42,834 nt of DNA. It comes from Hyphomicrobiales bacterium (lineage in GTDB: Bacteria; Pseudomonadota; Alphaproteobacteria; Rhizobiales; Rhizobiaceae). Both the position numbers and the translations under genes were made by a program. Position 1 is the stretch's first letter; each line of letters begins with the position of its first letter. The stretch covers positions 1 to 42,834 of the forward strand of contig UCFC01000059.1 of the NCBI GenBank assembly GCA_900471515.1, given 5' to 3'. Below, piece after piece: positions 8,070-16,327 of this stretch. The notes below the pieces were generated by a model. The model was not told where the DNA came from, made no database searches, and saw only the letters and a list, made by a program, of their open reading frames with translations.

Positions 8070-9116
8070 TCACGCGGCTTCCGGCCCCATCGGGGGCAGC
8101 CGCTTGGCATGATATTTCTTGAGATCGTTTTCTATTTTCTGGGTCAGGCCATTCTTGGCCATGTCATAACCCACTTCGATGGCCGCGGCGATGCCTTCCG
8201 CATTCGCCCCGCCATGGCTCTTGATGACGATGCCGTTGAGGCCGAGGAACACGCCGCCGTTGACCTTGCTCGGATCGAGCTTCTCGCGCAGCATGTCGAA
8301 GGCGCTCTTGGCAAAGAGATAGCCGATACGGGCAAGCAGCGTGCGCGACATGGCGGCACGCAGGTAGGCGCCGATCTGCCGGGCAGTGCCTTCGGCGGCC
8401 TTCAGCGCGATATTGCCGGAAAAGCCTTCCGTCACCACCACATCGACCGTGCCCTTGCCGAGATCGTCGCCCTCGACGAAGCCGTAATATTCGAGCGAAT
8501 CGAGGTTGGCCTCGCGCAGCAGGCGACCGGCCTCCTTGACCTCTTCCTGGCCCTTGATTTCCTCGACGCCGACATTCAGCAGGCCGACGGTCGGACGCTC
8601 GAGCTCGAACAGCGCGCGCGCCATGGCGCCGCCCATCAAGGCGAAATCCATCAATTGCTGCGAATCGGCGCCGATCGTGGCGCCGACATCGAGCACGATG
8701 CTTTCGCCCTTCATCGTCGGCCAGATGGCGGCAATCGCCGGGCGTTCGATATTGGCCATCGTGCGCAGACAGAATTTGGCCATGGCCATGAGTGCGCCGG
8801 TATTGCCTGCGGAAACGGCGACATCGGCCTCCCCCGACTTCACCGCTTCGATGGTGCGCCACATGGTGGAGATGTAACGTCCGCGGCGAAGCGCCTGGCT
8901 CGGCTTCTCTTCCATGCTGACGGCGAGTTCGCAATCATGGAACACAGACCGTTCCCGGACCTTGGGAAACTTTGCCAGAACCGGCTCGCACTGTTCCTTG
9001 ATACCGTAGAAGACGAAGGAAATATCCGGATGCCTGTCCAACGCCTTGGCTGCGCCGGGGATGACAACCTGGGGACCAAAGTCGCCACCCATGAGGTCGA
9101 GAGATATTTTGATCAC
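8070..9116 (-). CDS. plsX: Phosphate acyltransferase PlsX
   Basis: 348 residues. PlsX makes acyl-phosphate from acyl-ACP, the donor used by PlsY in phospholipid synthesis; it is a peripheral membrane protein. The N terminus IKISLDLMGGDFGPQVV is the family hallmark, followed by the conserved Rossmann-like parts (SAGNTGALMA, LDVGAT, LLNVGVEE, VVTEGFSGNIALK). The start is a GTG at 9116 with AGGGAC upstream. It is the first gene of a plsX-fabH pair. The rpmF gene that lies between yceD and plsX in many bacteria is absent here. Confidence 0.97.
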   Translation of the reverse strand: MIKISLDLMGGDFGPQVVIPGAAKALDRHPDISFVFYGIKEQCEPVLAKFPKVRERSVFHDCELAVSMEEKPSQALRRGRYISTMWRTIEAVKSGEADVAVSAGNTGALMAMAKFCLRTMANIERPAIAAIWPTMKGESIVLDVGATIGADSQQLMDFALMGGAMARALFELERPTVGLLNVGVEEIKGQEEVKEAGRLLREANLDSLEYYGFVEGDDLGKGTVDVVVTEGFSGNIALKAAEGTARQIGAYLRAAMSRTLLARIGYLFAKSAFDMLREKLDPSKVNGGVFLGLNGIVIKSHGGANAEGIAAAIEVGYDMAKNGLTQKIENDLKKYHAKRLPPMGPEAA

Positions 9117-9219
9117 GCGTCCCTGATCCTTTTTTTTCGCCTGAGGGGGGCGAAATTTCGGCCAAAATACCGGTTTTGGCGTCGCTTACAACTGAATTGT
9201 GTCAAATGCCGGGGAGGCT

Positions 9220-9774
9220 TCAGTCCTTTTTCCAGTCCTTGAGCGCGGCGAATGCGGAGGGCTTGCGGTCATTCTCGCCCGTGTCTTCGATATGGCCCTC
9301 GAACTCGGCGCCTTCCTTGCGCGGATAGGGATCGATGGCAAGCGCTGCGAATTCCGCGACGATCTCGCCGGCATCGATCGTATCGCCGGTAAAGGTTTCC
9401 GGCAGGTCGGGGCCATCGGGATCCAGCACCATTTCGCCGGCATCGTTGGCGGGATGGCGGGCGAGCTTGGAATTTTCCGGCACGAAGATCTGCTCGAAGG
9501 TCTCGTCGATATCGGATTCGACCGGCTCGAGCGTCACGACGCAGGCCTGGACGATTCTCGCCTGCACCCGGCCCTTGACGCGGATGCCGTCACGCTTCCA
9601 CCTGTTGATCTGCAGGTCGGCGTGGAGGCTGTCCACCGACACGACGTTCCAGCTTTCGGCCAGCGCCTTCAGCTCGTCCTTGTCGGCGCTCACGCGCACC
9701 TCGACGGGATTGGCGGAGATGTGGCCGACCTTGACCGGATAGGAAAAGGGAACCGCGCTCGGATCTTTCTTCAT
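9220..9774 (-). CDS. DUF177 (YceD-like) family protein
   Basis: 184 residues. The central part VQARIVQACVVTLEPVESDIDETF is the conserved Cys-containing core of the DUF177/YceD family, followed by the acidic region ending in GENDRKPSAFAALKDWKKD, the family's usual C-terminal signature (PFAAL-type). YceD homologues influence 23S rRNA and are normally next to rpmF-plsX-fabH; here plsX follows after 103 bp with no rpmF. Its ATG overlaps the stop of the upstream gene (ATGA at 9771-9774), so translation is coupled to the cytochrome bc1 chaperone. Function beyond family membership is not known. Confidence 0.9.
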   Translation of the reverse strand: MKKDPSAVPFSYPVKVGHISANPVEVRVSADKDELKALAESWNVVSVDSLHADLQINRWKRDGIRVKGRVQARIVQACVVTLEPVESDIDETFEQIFVPENSKLARHPANDAGEMVLDPDGPDLPETFTGDTIDAGEIVAEFAALAIDPYPRKEGAEFEGHIEDTGENDRKPSAFAALKDWKKD

Positions 9775-10319
9775 GATTCTGCTCCTCGGGCGACCGCGGG
9801 AATCGTCGCCGAACCGGTGGCGATCGCCTCTTCGGGGATGGCCGACAGATGGGCTTCCGCCGCCATCATCCAGTGCGCCAGCCCGCTCATGTCGGCGGGC
9901 TCGGCGGCTTCGGGATAGATATTGCGCTGGAGGGCCACGGAAAGAGCGGCCGCGTCACCTGCATCCATCGCCTTCGAATAGGCCTCCAGCCGGCCGTAGA
10001 ACATGCCCGCGAGCTTCTTCATGCGCTTCGGCACGCTGTTGTCGCCGATGCCGAGTTCGCGGATCGAATAGTCGATATCCTGGAAGAAGGCATCGACGAT
10101 TTCCTGGGCGATTTCCTGGCCGCTCGTTCCGGAGGCGCGGGTGCGGCGGAAGAACAGGATCATGGCGATCGACAGCATCTCGAAACGGCCCATGACGGTA
10201 TCGGGAACGTTCAGGCGCTCGTAGAGCTCCGGCATGCGTGCGGCGGCCGTCAGCGCGGCATATTGCCGGTCCACGATAGCCTGGTTGCTGTTTCTCTTTG
10301 CGAAGAGCCCGAAGATCAT
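9771..10319 (-). CDS. Ubiquinol-cytochrome c chaperone family protein (CBP3-like)
   Basis: 182 residues from the ATG at 10319. MIFGLFAKRNSNQAIVDRQY followed by helices with FEMLSIAMILFFRR, EIVDAFFQDIDYSIRELGIGD and PKRMKKLAGMFYGRLEAY matches the CBP3/UQCC1 family, which in mitochondria helps make and assemble cytochrome b of complex III. In alphaproteobacteria it sits beside DUF177, as here. The open frame reaches up to 10463, but residues before MIFGLF do not match; MRHFRKKQ at 10343 is a possible alternative start. Divergent from the BamE-like gene; about 246 bp of shared promoter region between them. Confidence 0.88.
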   Translation of the reverse strand: MIFGLFAKRNSNQAIVDRQYAALTAAARMPELYERLNVPDTVMGRFEMLSIAMILFFRRTRASGTSGQEIAQEIVDAFFQDIDYSIRELGIGDNSVPKRMKKLAGMFYGRLEAYSKAMDAGDAAALSVALQRNIYPEAAEPADMSGLAHWMMAAEAHLSAIPEEAIATGSATIPAVARGAES

Positions 10320-10565
10320 TTGTTTTTTCCGGAAATGCCTCATTCTTGACGCCGAGCGGGGCCGGGCCTTGTTGCATGATTTCGAAAGCTGGTTTACCGA
10401 AGCAGGCGCGAATTGCAATGCTGTTCGTGGCCGGTTTCGGGACAGGTGCGCTCCGGTGCACAACGAGGCGGATCGGGAGAATTCGACCCCGGAATGGCCA
10501 CAATGGTTTTGCAGGAGGAAGCACGCAGTGCCCGGAATGGCTGCTATCGATACTCAAGGGAGTAG

Positions 10566-11099
10566 ATGTCGTTGAAGAAACGGTATTTCAAGTCAGACAT
10601 GAAATTCTTCAGTAATGCCGCCATTGCCATCATAATCGCCTCCACCACCGCCCTTTCAGGCTGCCAGACGAGCACCGTCTTGAACGGCGGCTATATTGTC
10701 GACCAGCAGTCGCTGGCGCTCGTGCCCGAAGGTTCCAGCCGCGAGCAGGTGCTGCTGTCGCTCGGCACGCCTTCCACGACGGCAACCTTCGACGGCGAAG
10801 TCTTCTATTACATCTCGCAGCGCCGCCAGCGCTCGGTGGCCTTCCAGAAGCTGCGCGTCGTCGACCAGAGCATTCTCGCCATCTATTTCGACAAGGACGG
10901 TGTGGTTTCCCGCCGCGCCAACTACACCCTGCAGGACGGCAAGGTGTTCGACACGATTTCGCGCGTGACGCCGACCGGCGGGCGCGAGCTCACCTTCCTG
11001 CAGCAGATGCTGTCCGGCGGCAGCGCGGCGAATGCGGCCCGCAGCCTGTTCGGCGGCGGCGCCGGCGGCACGCCGCAGAACCCGTCCAGCCTGCGTTAA
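10566..11099 (+). CDS. bamE: BamE/SmpA-like outer membrane lipoprotein
   Basis: 177 residues from the ATG at 10566 (AAGGGAG just upstream), or 166 from the ATG at 10599, which has no visible ribosome binding site. The N terminus is a lipoprotein signal ending in ALSGC. The body GGYIVDQQSLALVPEGSSREQVLLSLG and FDGEVFYYIS is the SmpA/OmlA fold, the BamE subunit that stabilises BamA-BamD in outer membrane beta-barrel assembly. The protein is longer than enterobacterial BamE because of a Gly/Ala-rich C-terminal tail (AARSLFGGGAGG), common in rhizobia. It ends at a strong terminator shared with hppA. Confidence 0.9.
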   Translation: MSLKKRYFKSDMKFFSNAAIAIIIASTTALSGCQTSTVLNGGYIVDQQSLALVPEGSSREQVLLSLGTPSTTATFDGEVFYYISQRRQRSVAFQKLRVVDQSILAIYFDKDGVVSRRANYTLQDGKVFDTISRVTPTGGRELTFLQQMLSGGSAANAARSLFGGGAGGTPQNPSSLR

Positions 11100-11124
11100 G
11101 GCAGCCTGTTTCCGATACCCAAAA

Positions 11125-11156
11125 CCCGCCGGAGCGATCCGGCGGGTCTTTTGTTT
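11125..11156. terminator. Bidirectional rho-independent terminator (bamE / hppA)
   Basis: A perfect 9-bp stem, CCCGCCGGA (11125-11133) and TCCGGCGGG (11138-11146), with loop GCGA, is followed by TCTTTTGTTT on the plus strand and preceded by AAAA, so it can act for both converging genes. Confidence 0.88.
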
Positions 11157-11171
11157 CGCTGATTTGCTATT

Positions 11172-13310
11172 TCAGTGGGCGAGAATCGCCAGAAGCAGCA
11201 GAGCCACGATGTTGGTGATCTTGATCGCCGGGTTGACGGCGGGACCGGCCGTATCCTTGTAGGGGTCGCCGACCGTATCGCCCGTCACCGATGCCTTGTG
11301 CGCATCCGAGCCCTTCATGTGGCGAACGCCGTCCTTGTCGACGAAGCCGTCTTCGAAGCTCTTCTTGGCATTGTCCCATGCGCCGCCGCCCGAGGTCATC
11401 GAGACGGCGACGAAGAGGCCGTTGATGATGACGCCGAGCAGCGATGCGCCAAGGGCGGCAAAGGCCGACGCCTTGGAGCCGGAGATGACGAGCACGCCGA
11501 AATAGACGACGACGGGCGCCAGCACCGGCAGCAGCGAGGGAATGACCATCTCGCGGATCGCAGCCTTGGTCAGAAGGTCGACGGCCTTGCCGTAGTCGGG
11601 CTTTTCACGGCCTTCCATGATGCCGGGCTTTTCGCGGAACTGCTTGCGCACTTCCTCGACGATCGCGCCGGCGGCACGACCGACGGCCGTCATGGCGATG
11701 CCGCCGAACAGGTAGGGAATGAGGCCGCCGAAGAGCAGGCCGGCGACGACATAGGGGTTCGACAGATCGAAGGAGATCGTGCCGATATTCTGGAAATACG
11801 GATACTGATCCGGATGCGCAGCGAAATATTGCAGGTCGTTCGCATAGGCGGCGAAGAGCACCAGCGCGCCGAGACCGGCCGAGCCGATCGCGTAGCCCTT
11901 GGTGACGGCCTTCGTCGTATTGCCGACGGCATCGAGCGCGTCCGTCGATTTGCGCACTTCCGGCGGCAGGTGGGACATTTCGGCGATGCCGCCGGCATTG
12001 TCCGTGACCGGGCCGAAGGCGTCGAGCGCCACGATCATGCCGGCAAGGCCGAGCATGGCGGTGACGGCGATGCCCGTGCCGAACAGGCCGCCGAGCTGAT
12101 AGGTGGCAAGAATGCCGCCGACGATGACGATGGCCGGTAGCGCCGTCGATTCCAGGGATACTGCAAGGCCCTGGATGACGTTGGTGCCGTGGCCCGTAAC
12201 CGACGCCTGGGCGATCGAGACGACCGGGCGCTTGCCGGTGCCGGTATAATATTCGGTGATGACGACGATCAGTGCCGTGACCAGCAGGCCGACGAGGCCG
12301 CAGGCGAAGAGGTTCGTGCCGGTGACGTCAAAACCGGCCACCTGGCCGAGCGAACCCCAGCCGACGGTGAGCGAGGTCGCGGCACCGAGACCGACGATCG
12401 ACAGAAGGCCGGTGACGATGAGGCCCTTGTAGAGGGCGCCCATGATCGAGCCGTTCGGGCCGAGCTTGACGAAGAAGGTGCCGATGATCGAGGTGATGAT
12501 GCAGGCGCCGCAGATCGCCAGCGGATAGATCATCGCCGACTGCAGGATGGGCGCGCCGGCAAAGAAGATTGCCGCCAGGACCATGGTCGCGACGACCGAG
12601 ACCGCATAGGTTTCGAAAAGGTCGGCCGCCATGCCGGCGCAATCGCCGACATTGTCGCCGACGTTATCGGCAATGGTCGCCGGATTGCGCGGATCGTCTT
12701 CCGGAATGCCGGCCTCCACCTTGCCGACGAGATCGCCTCCGACATCCGCGCCCTTGGTGAAGATGCCGCCGCCGAGACGAGCGAAGATCGAGATCAGCGA
12801 TGCGCCGAAGCCGAGCGCCACGAGCGCGTCGATGACCTCACGCGAGCCGGCTTCGTGGCCGAGCACGATCGTCAGGACATAATAATAGATGGAGACGCCA
12901 AGCAGTGCGAGGCCGGCAACCAGCAGGCCGGTGATCGCGCCCGACTTGAAGGCGATGTCCAGACCGGCCTTGAGGCTGGCGGAAGCCGCCTGGGCGGTGC
13001 GCACATTGGCGCGGACGGAGACATGCATGCCGATGAAACCGGCAGCACCCGAAAGAACGGCGCCGATCAGGAACCCGATCGCGGCCGTGGCGGAAAGGAG
13101 CACCCATGCCGCAATGAAAACAACAATGCCTACGATGGCAATGGTTCTATACTGGCGCGTCAGATAGGCCTGGGCGCCCTCGCGGATATAACCCGCGATC
13201 TCCTGCATGCGGCTGTTGCCCTGATCGGCGGCAAGCACCGACCGGGTTGCCCAGATGGCATAGACCACCGAGAGCAGGCCGCACGCGATTACCAATAAAA
13301 GAATGGTCAT
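11172..13310 (-). CDS. hppA: K+-insensitive proton-translocating pyrophosphatase
   Basis: 712-residue polytopic membrane enzyme coupling PPi hydrolysis to H+ export. The catalytic loop is intact: ADVGGDLVGKVEAGIPEDDP (188-207) followed by NPATIADNVGDNVGDCAGM. In the stretch GNTTKAVTKGYAIGS (463-477), Lys 467 and Thr 470 stand where K+-dependent enzymes have Ala, which marks the K+-independent class. Upstream, GGAGG lies about 9 nt before the ATG, and a hairpin (13331-13354) lies just before it. Rhizobial H+-PPases localise to the inner membrane or acidocalcisomes, which fits with the ppk/ppx genes elsewhere in the window. Confidence 0.97.
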   Translation of the reverse strand: MTILLLVIACGLLSVVYAIWATRSVLAADQGNSRMQEIAGYIREGAQAYLTRQYRTIAIVGIVVFIAAWVLLSATAAIGFLIGAVLSGAAGFIGMHVSVRANVRTAQAASASLKAGLDIAFKSGAITGLLVAGLALLGVSIYYYVLTIVLGHEAGSREVIDALVALGFGASLISIFARLGGGIFTKGADVGGDLVGKVEAGIPEDDPRNPATIADNVGDNVGDCAGMAADLFETYAVSVVATMVLAAIFFAGAPILQSAMIYPLAICGACIITSIIGTFFVKLGPNGSIMGALYKGLIVTGLLSIVGLGAATSLTVGWGSLGQVAGFDVTGTNLFACGLVGLLVTALIVVITEYYTGTGKRPVVSIAQASVTGHGTNVIQGLAVSLESTALPAIVIVGGILATYQLGGLFGTGIAVTAMLGLAGMIVALDAFGPVTDNAGGIAEMSHLPPEVRKSTDALDAVGNTTKAVTKGYAIGSAGLGALVLFAAYANDLQYFAAHPDQYPYFQNIGTISFDLSNPYVVAGLLFGGLIPYLFGGIAMTAVGRAAGAIVEEVRKQFREKPGIMEGREKPDYGKAVDLLTKAAIREMVIPSLLPVLAPVVVYFGVLVISGSKASAFAALGASLLGVIINGLFVAVSMTSGGGAWDNAKKSFEDGFVDKDGVRHMKGSDAHKASVTGDTVGDPYKDTAGPAVNPAIKITNIVALLLLAILAH

Positions 13311-13330
13311 TCGCTCTTTCCTCCCATAAG

Positions 13331-13354
13331 CCGGAGCTCACTCCTTCTCCGGCG
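13331..13354 (-). promoter_or_regulatory. Stem-loop in the hppA 5' leader
   Basis: GCCGGAG and CTCCGGC pair over a loop of about 10 nt in the leader, immediately upstream of the GGGAGGAAAG ribosome binding site. The loop itself contains AAGGAG on the transcript strand. It could affect ribosome access or mRNA stability, but no known riboswitch or leader family is recognised. Confidence 0.3.
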
Positions 13355-13505
13355 ACGAATGCCGCTGGTTCGACTCCTCTCCACAGAAACGCCCAGCCGG
13401 CGAGCGGAGATTGCGTGGTCGATAACGTCGCGTCAAGCCTGCAAAACCTCAAAAGCCTTGCAGTTCCGCAGAAAGAACGGGAGGGATCGTTTGGCGGCTA
13501 AGTGC

Positions 13506-13988
13506 CTATTTCTTCTGGTCGCCGCGCACCTGCTTGGCGATGCGGTCCAGAACGGCGTTGACGAGCTTCGGTTCGTCGTCATCGAAGAAGGCGCGGGCGA
13601 TCTCGACATACTCGGTGACGATGACGGCGACCGGCACATCCTTGCGGTCGACGAGCTCGAAAACGCCGGCGCGCAGGATGGCGCGGACGGTGCTGTCGAG
13701 ACGCGACAGCGCCCAGTCGTCCTGCAGGGCAGAGGCGATCAGCGGATCGAGACGGAGCTGGTCGCGCACGACGCCCGAGACGATCGAACGGAACCAGCCG
13801 GCATCGGCCTTCAGGTAGGTTTCGCCGTCGATCTCCTGGCCGAGACGATGCGCCTCGTATTCCGCCACGATTTCCAGAACGCCGGTGCCGCCGATATCCA
13901 TCTGATAGAGCGCCTGCACAGCCGCGAGGCGTGCTGCGCCCCGCTGATTGGCTGCCTTGACCGGTCGTTCGGTATTTTCGTCAGTCAT
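13506..13988 (-). CDS. nusB: Transcription antitermination factor NusB
   Basis: 160 residues, all-helical. NQRGAARLAAVQALYQMD at the N terminus and DVPVAVIVTEYVEIARAF, EPKLVNAVLDRI near the C terminus are the NusB signatures. NusB binds boxA RNA with NusE (S10) to prevent termination in rRNA operons. It starts 3 nt after the ribH stop, so the two are co-transcribed, an arrangement common in bacteria. It is followed by about 195 bp before hppA, without a clear terminator. Confidence 0.96.
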   Translation of the reverse strand: MTDENTERPVKAANQRGAARLAAVQALYQMDIGGTGVLEIVAEYEAHRLGQEIDGETYLKADAGWFRSIVSGVVRDQLRLDPLIASALQDDWALSRLDSTVRAILRAGVFELVDRKDVPVAVIVTEYVEIARAFFDDDEPKLVNAVLDRIAKQVRGDQKK

Positions 13989-13991
13989 TCT

Positions 13992-14447
13992 TTATGCACC
14001 CAGCTTCTTCTTCAGCTCGATCATGGTGAGAGCTGCGCGGGCGGCAAAACCGCCCTTGTCCTTGTCCGAACGGCGCGCACGCGCCCAGGCCTGTTCATCG
14101 TTCTCGACCGTCAGGATGCCGTTGCCGATGGCAAGGGACTCGCTGACGGCGAGATCCATAAGCGCGCGCGAAGACTCGTTCGACACGATATCGAAATGAT
14201 AGGTCTCGCCGCGGATGACCATGCCGAGTGCGACGAAACCGTCATACTGCGTGCCGTCATTATCCGCGCCATCGAGCGCCATGGCAATCGCCGCCGGAAT
14301 TTCCAGCGCGCCGGGCACGGTGACGACGTCATAGGTGGCCCCCGCCTCTTCGAGCGCGAAGGTCGCGCCTTCCAGAAGAGCATCGGCCATGTCGTCATAG
14401 AAGCGAGCTTCGACGATCAAAATATGGGGAGCGGTCTCTTTCGGCAT
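13992..14447 (-). CDS. ribH: 6,7-dimethyl-8-ribityllumazine synthase
   Basis: 151 residues, normal length. ILIVEARFYDDMADALLEGA at the N terminus, VTVPGALEIPAAIAMAL, FVALGMVIRGETYHFDIV (with the catalytic His) and GNGILTVENDEQAWAR are the lumazine synthase motifs. It condenses 5-amino-6-ribitylaminouracil with dihydroxybutanone phosphate, the step before riboflavin synthase (ribE at 16328). GAAGGTG lies 5 nt before the ATG at 14447. No FMN riboswitch is visible in its leader. First gene of the ribH-nusB operon. Confidence 0.96.
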   Translation of the reverse strand: MPKETAPHILIVEARFYDDMADALLEGATFALEEAGATYDVVTVPGALEIPAAIAMALDGADNDGTQYDGFVALGMVIRGETYHFDIVSNESSRALMDLAVSESLAIGNGILTVENDEQAWARARRSDKDKGGFAARAALTMIELKKKLGA

Positions 14448-14790
14448 GGTTCACCTTCGGTTGGAGGGGCGTTTTCCACTCGGGCAGGCCGCGGTCAAAA
14501 CATGCCTTCGAGCGAATGGCAAGCAAATTCGGGCAGCGCTCCGGGGCGAAAGTCAAAATATCTGCAATGGGATAGCCGGAGCCGGCCTTCCCTAGCGCGG
14601 CGACGCAGAAAACATGCTTAGCCGGGTGACGGAAAAACGGCAAATCCAAGGCAGGATTCATGAACAATTTTTAATTGATTTTCAGCGACTTACGCCATTG
14701 AAAGGCCCATGCTGCAGCGCCAGATCCCAGTCGTAACGCAGACGATCCCTGTTGACAGCCGACCGTCGCAGCAGACGAAAGGACACTCTC
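14448..14790. other. Divergent intergenic region, ribH / small secreted protein
   Basis: About 340 bp without a convincing gene. It holds the leaders of both divergent genes. The only notable structure is an A+T-rich block around 14660-14690 with the small palindrome CAATT-TTT-AATTG (14665-14677), probably part of promoter DNA. Open frames here overlap ribH and have no family-like sequence. Confidence 0.5.
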
Positions 14791-15147
14791 ATGAACCGCG
14801 TTGCCAAAATCACCATCGCCGCCGCTTTCACCTCCCTTGCATTTGCCGGCGTCAGCCGGGCTGAAAGCCTCGGCATGAATAGCGCAGAAGGCATCGAGCA
14901 GACGCTTCGCACCTTCCAGGGCAATTTCGACGTACAGCCGGTCTACAACTGGCACAATCTCGATGACGAGGACACCGGCCCGCGTTCCGTGCTGCAGCGC
15001 CCGCAAAGCGCTGTCCACGCCATCCAGGCCTCGATCGACGCCAACAAGTCGCTGGCGCACAAGCTTAACAATGACGGCGTCAACATCCGCAATGTCGTGA
15101 ACGCCGAACAGGCAGCCGATGGCAGCATCACGTTCTACGTTCGCTGA
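14791..15147 (+). CDS. Small secreted protein of unknown function
   Basis: 118 residues with a Sec signal peptide (MNRVAKITIAAAFTSLAFAG, cleavage near VSRA-ES). The mature part of about 94 residues is hydrophilic, has no cysteine, and includes FDVQPVYNWHNLDDED and QRPQSAVHAIQASIDANKSL. I do not recognise a family. AAGGA lies about 7 nt before the ATG at 14791, supporting the start. It heads a plus-strand group of three genes (with the cupin and acetyltransferase) lying between the ribH-nusB and ribE-ribD clusters, but each has its own gap, so co-transcription is uncertain. Confidence 0.75.
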   Translation: MNRVAKITIAAAFTSLAFAGVSRAESLGMNSAEGIEQTLRTFQGNFDVQPVYNWHNLDDEDTGPRSVLQRPQSAVHAIQASIDANKSLAHKLNNDGVNIRNVVNAEQAADGSITFYVR

Positions 15148-15270
15148 GGCCGCCAACAGCAAGGCGCGTATGGGCGGCTGATCTCCTCACCGCCCGTACC
15201 GCTTTTCCCCAGATCGCTGTTGCATTTTCCGCTACAGGATTGTCTTCTCGCCGAAGCGGAGGACAAGCCT

Positions 15271-15765
15271 ATGGCGACGAACGCAAAACCGGTCATCAAC
15301 ACGGCCGATCTCGCCCTCGAACACTGGACGAGGGGAAGGCTCTTCGAAAGCCGCGACACGTCTTTCGGAAAAGAGCTCGGGCTTACCAATCTCGGCATCA
15401 GCTACAACGAAGTGCCGCCCGGCAAATCCGCCTGCCCTTTCCACAATCACCACGTCGAAGACGAGCTCTTCTACATTATCGAGGGAACCGGCGAATATCG
15501 TTTCGGCGAGCGGCGCCATGCGATCAGGAAGGGCGACGTGCTGGGCGCGCCGGCGGGCGGCCCGGAAACGGCGCATCAGATCATCAATACCGGATCGACG
15601 CCGCTGATCTATCTCGGGCTCTCGACCAAGGCGAAGACCGAAATCTGCGAATATCCCGATTCCGGCAAGTTTCTCGCCAGGACCAACCGCGACGGCAGCT
15701 CCTTCGACCATATCGGCCGCGGCGAAAACGCGCTCGACTATTGGGACGGCGAGCCGGGCTTCTGA
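15271..15765 (+). CDS. Cupin domain-containing protein
   Basis: 164 residues from the ATG at 15271, with GGAGG about 7 nt upstream. A single cupin barrel: first motif with metal ligands His 58, His 60 and a Glu at 63-65 (PFHNHHVEDELFYIIEGTGE), second motif GDVLGAPAGGPETAHQIINTG with His 102. This gives the 3-His/1-Glu metal site of the family. Proteins of this type include sugar isomerases, dioxygenases and small-molecule sensors, and the sequence does not decide among them. No signal peptide, so cytosolic. The next gene (GNAT) starts 33 bp later. Confidence 0.85.
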   Translation: MATNAKPVINTADLALEHWTRGRLFESRDTSFGKELGLTNLGISYNEVPPGKSACPFHNHHVEDELFYIIEGTGEYRFGERRHAIRKGDVLGAPAGGPETAHQIINTGSTPLIYLGLSTKAKTEICEYPDSGKFLARTNRDGSSFDHIGRGENALDYWDGEPGF

Positions 15766-15798
15766 CATCATCAGCAATCCATTCAGAGGGATATTCTC

Positions 15799-16314
15799 AT
15801 GATCGATATTCCGCGACTGGAAACCGGACGGCTCATTCTGCGGGCGCACCGGCTTGAAGACTTCGACGCGCATTTCGAACTCTGGCGCGACGAGGACGTG
15901 GTACGCTTCATCGGCGGCGTGCCCTCCAGCCGCGAACAGAGCTGGTCGCGCCTGCTGCGCCTGGCCGGCATGTGGCATCACATGGGATTCGGCTTCTTCG
16001 CGATCGAGGAAAAGGAAAGCGGCCGCTTCATCGGCGAAGCGGGTTTCCTGGAAGCCAGGCGCGACATGCAGCCCTCGATCGAAGGCACGATGGAGGTGGG
16101 CTGGGCGCTGATGCCGTCGGCCCACGGGAAAGGCTATGCCACCGAGGCGCTGAAGGCGATCATCGGCTGGGGTGAGACGGCGTTTCCGGGGCGGCCGATG
16201 ACCTGCATCATCAGCCCGGACAATACGCCCTCACTGAGGGTCGCCGAAAAGCTTGGCTTCAGGGAAACGGCGCGCACGGACTATAACGGCCCGATCATCC
16301 AGTTTTCGCGTTAG
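15799..16314 (+). CDS. GNAT family N-acetyltransferase (RimJ/RimL-like)
   Basis: 171 residues. The N terminus IPRLETGRLILRAHRLEDFD is typical of the Acetyltransf_3 group (RimJ/RimL-like). The acetyl-CoA binding motif is PSAHGKGYATEALKAIIGWG (about 109-128), followed by ISPDNTPSLRVAEKLGFRET, the usual C-terminal substrate-side motif. The acceptor substrate cannot be told from sequence. GAGGGATATTCTC precedes the ATG. It converges on ribE with only 13 bp between the stops, so the two transcripts probably overlap. Confidence 0.88.
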   Translation: MIDIPRLETGRLILRAHRLEDFDAHFELWRDEDVVRFIGGVPSSREQSWSRLLRLAGMWHHMGFGFFAIEEKESGRFIGEAGFLEARRDMQPSIEGTMEVGWALMPSAHGKGYATEALKAIIGWGETAFPGRPMTCIISPDNTPSLRVAEKLGFRETARTDYNGPIIQFSR

Positions 16315-16327
16315 AGCGCTGCGATTT

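Noticed and set aside
13360..13380. tRNA-like T-loop sequence GGTTCGACTCC
   Set aside because: No acceptor stem, D-arm or anticodon arm can be formed around it; it lies in the hppA leader region.
14448..14660. FMN riboswitch before ribH
   Set aside because: The conserved RFN-element blocks are not found in the leader on the minus strand, and there is no sequestering hairpin near the ribosome site.
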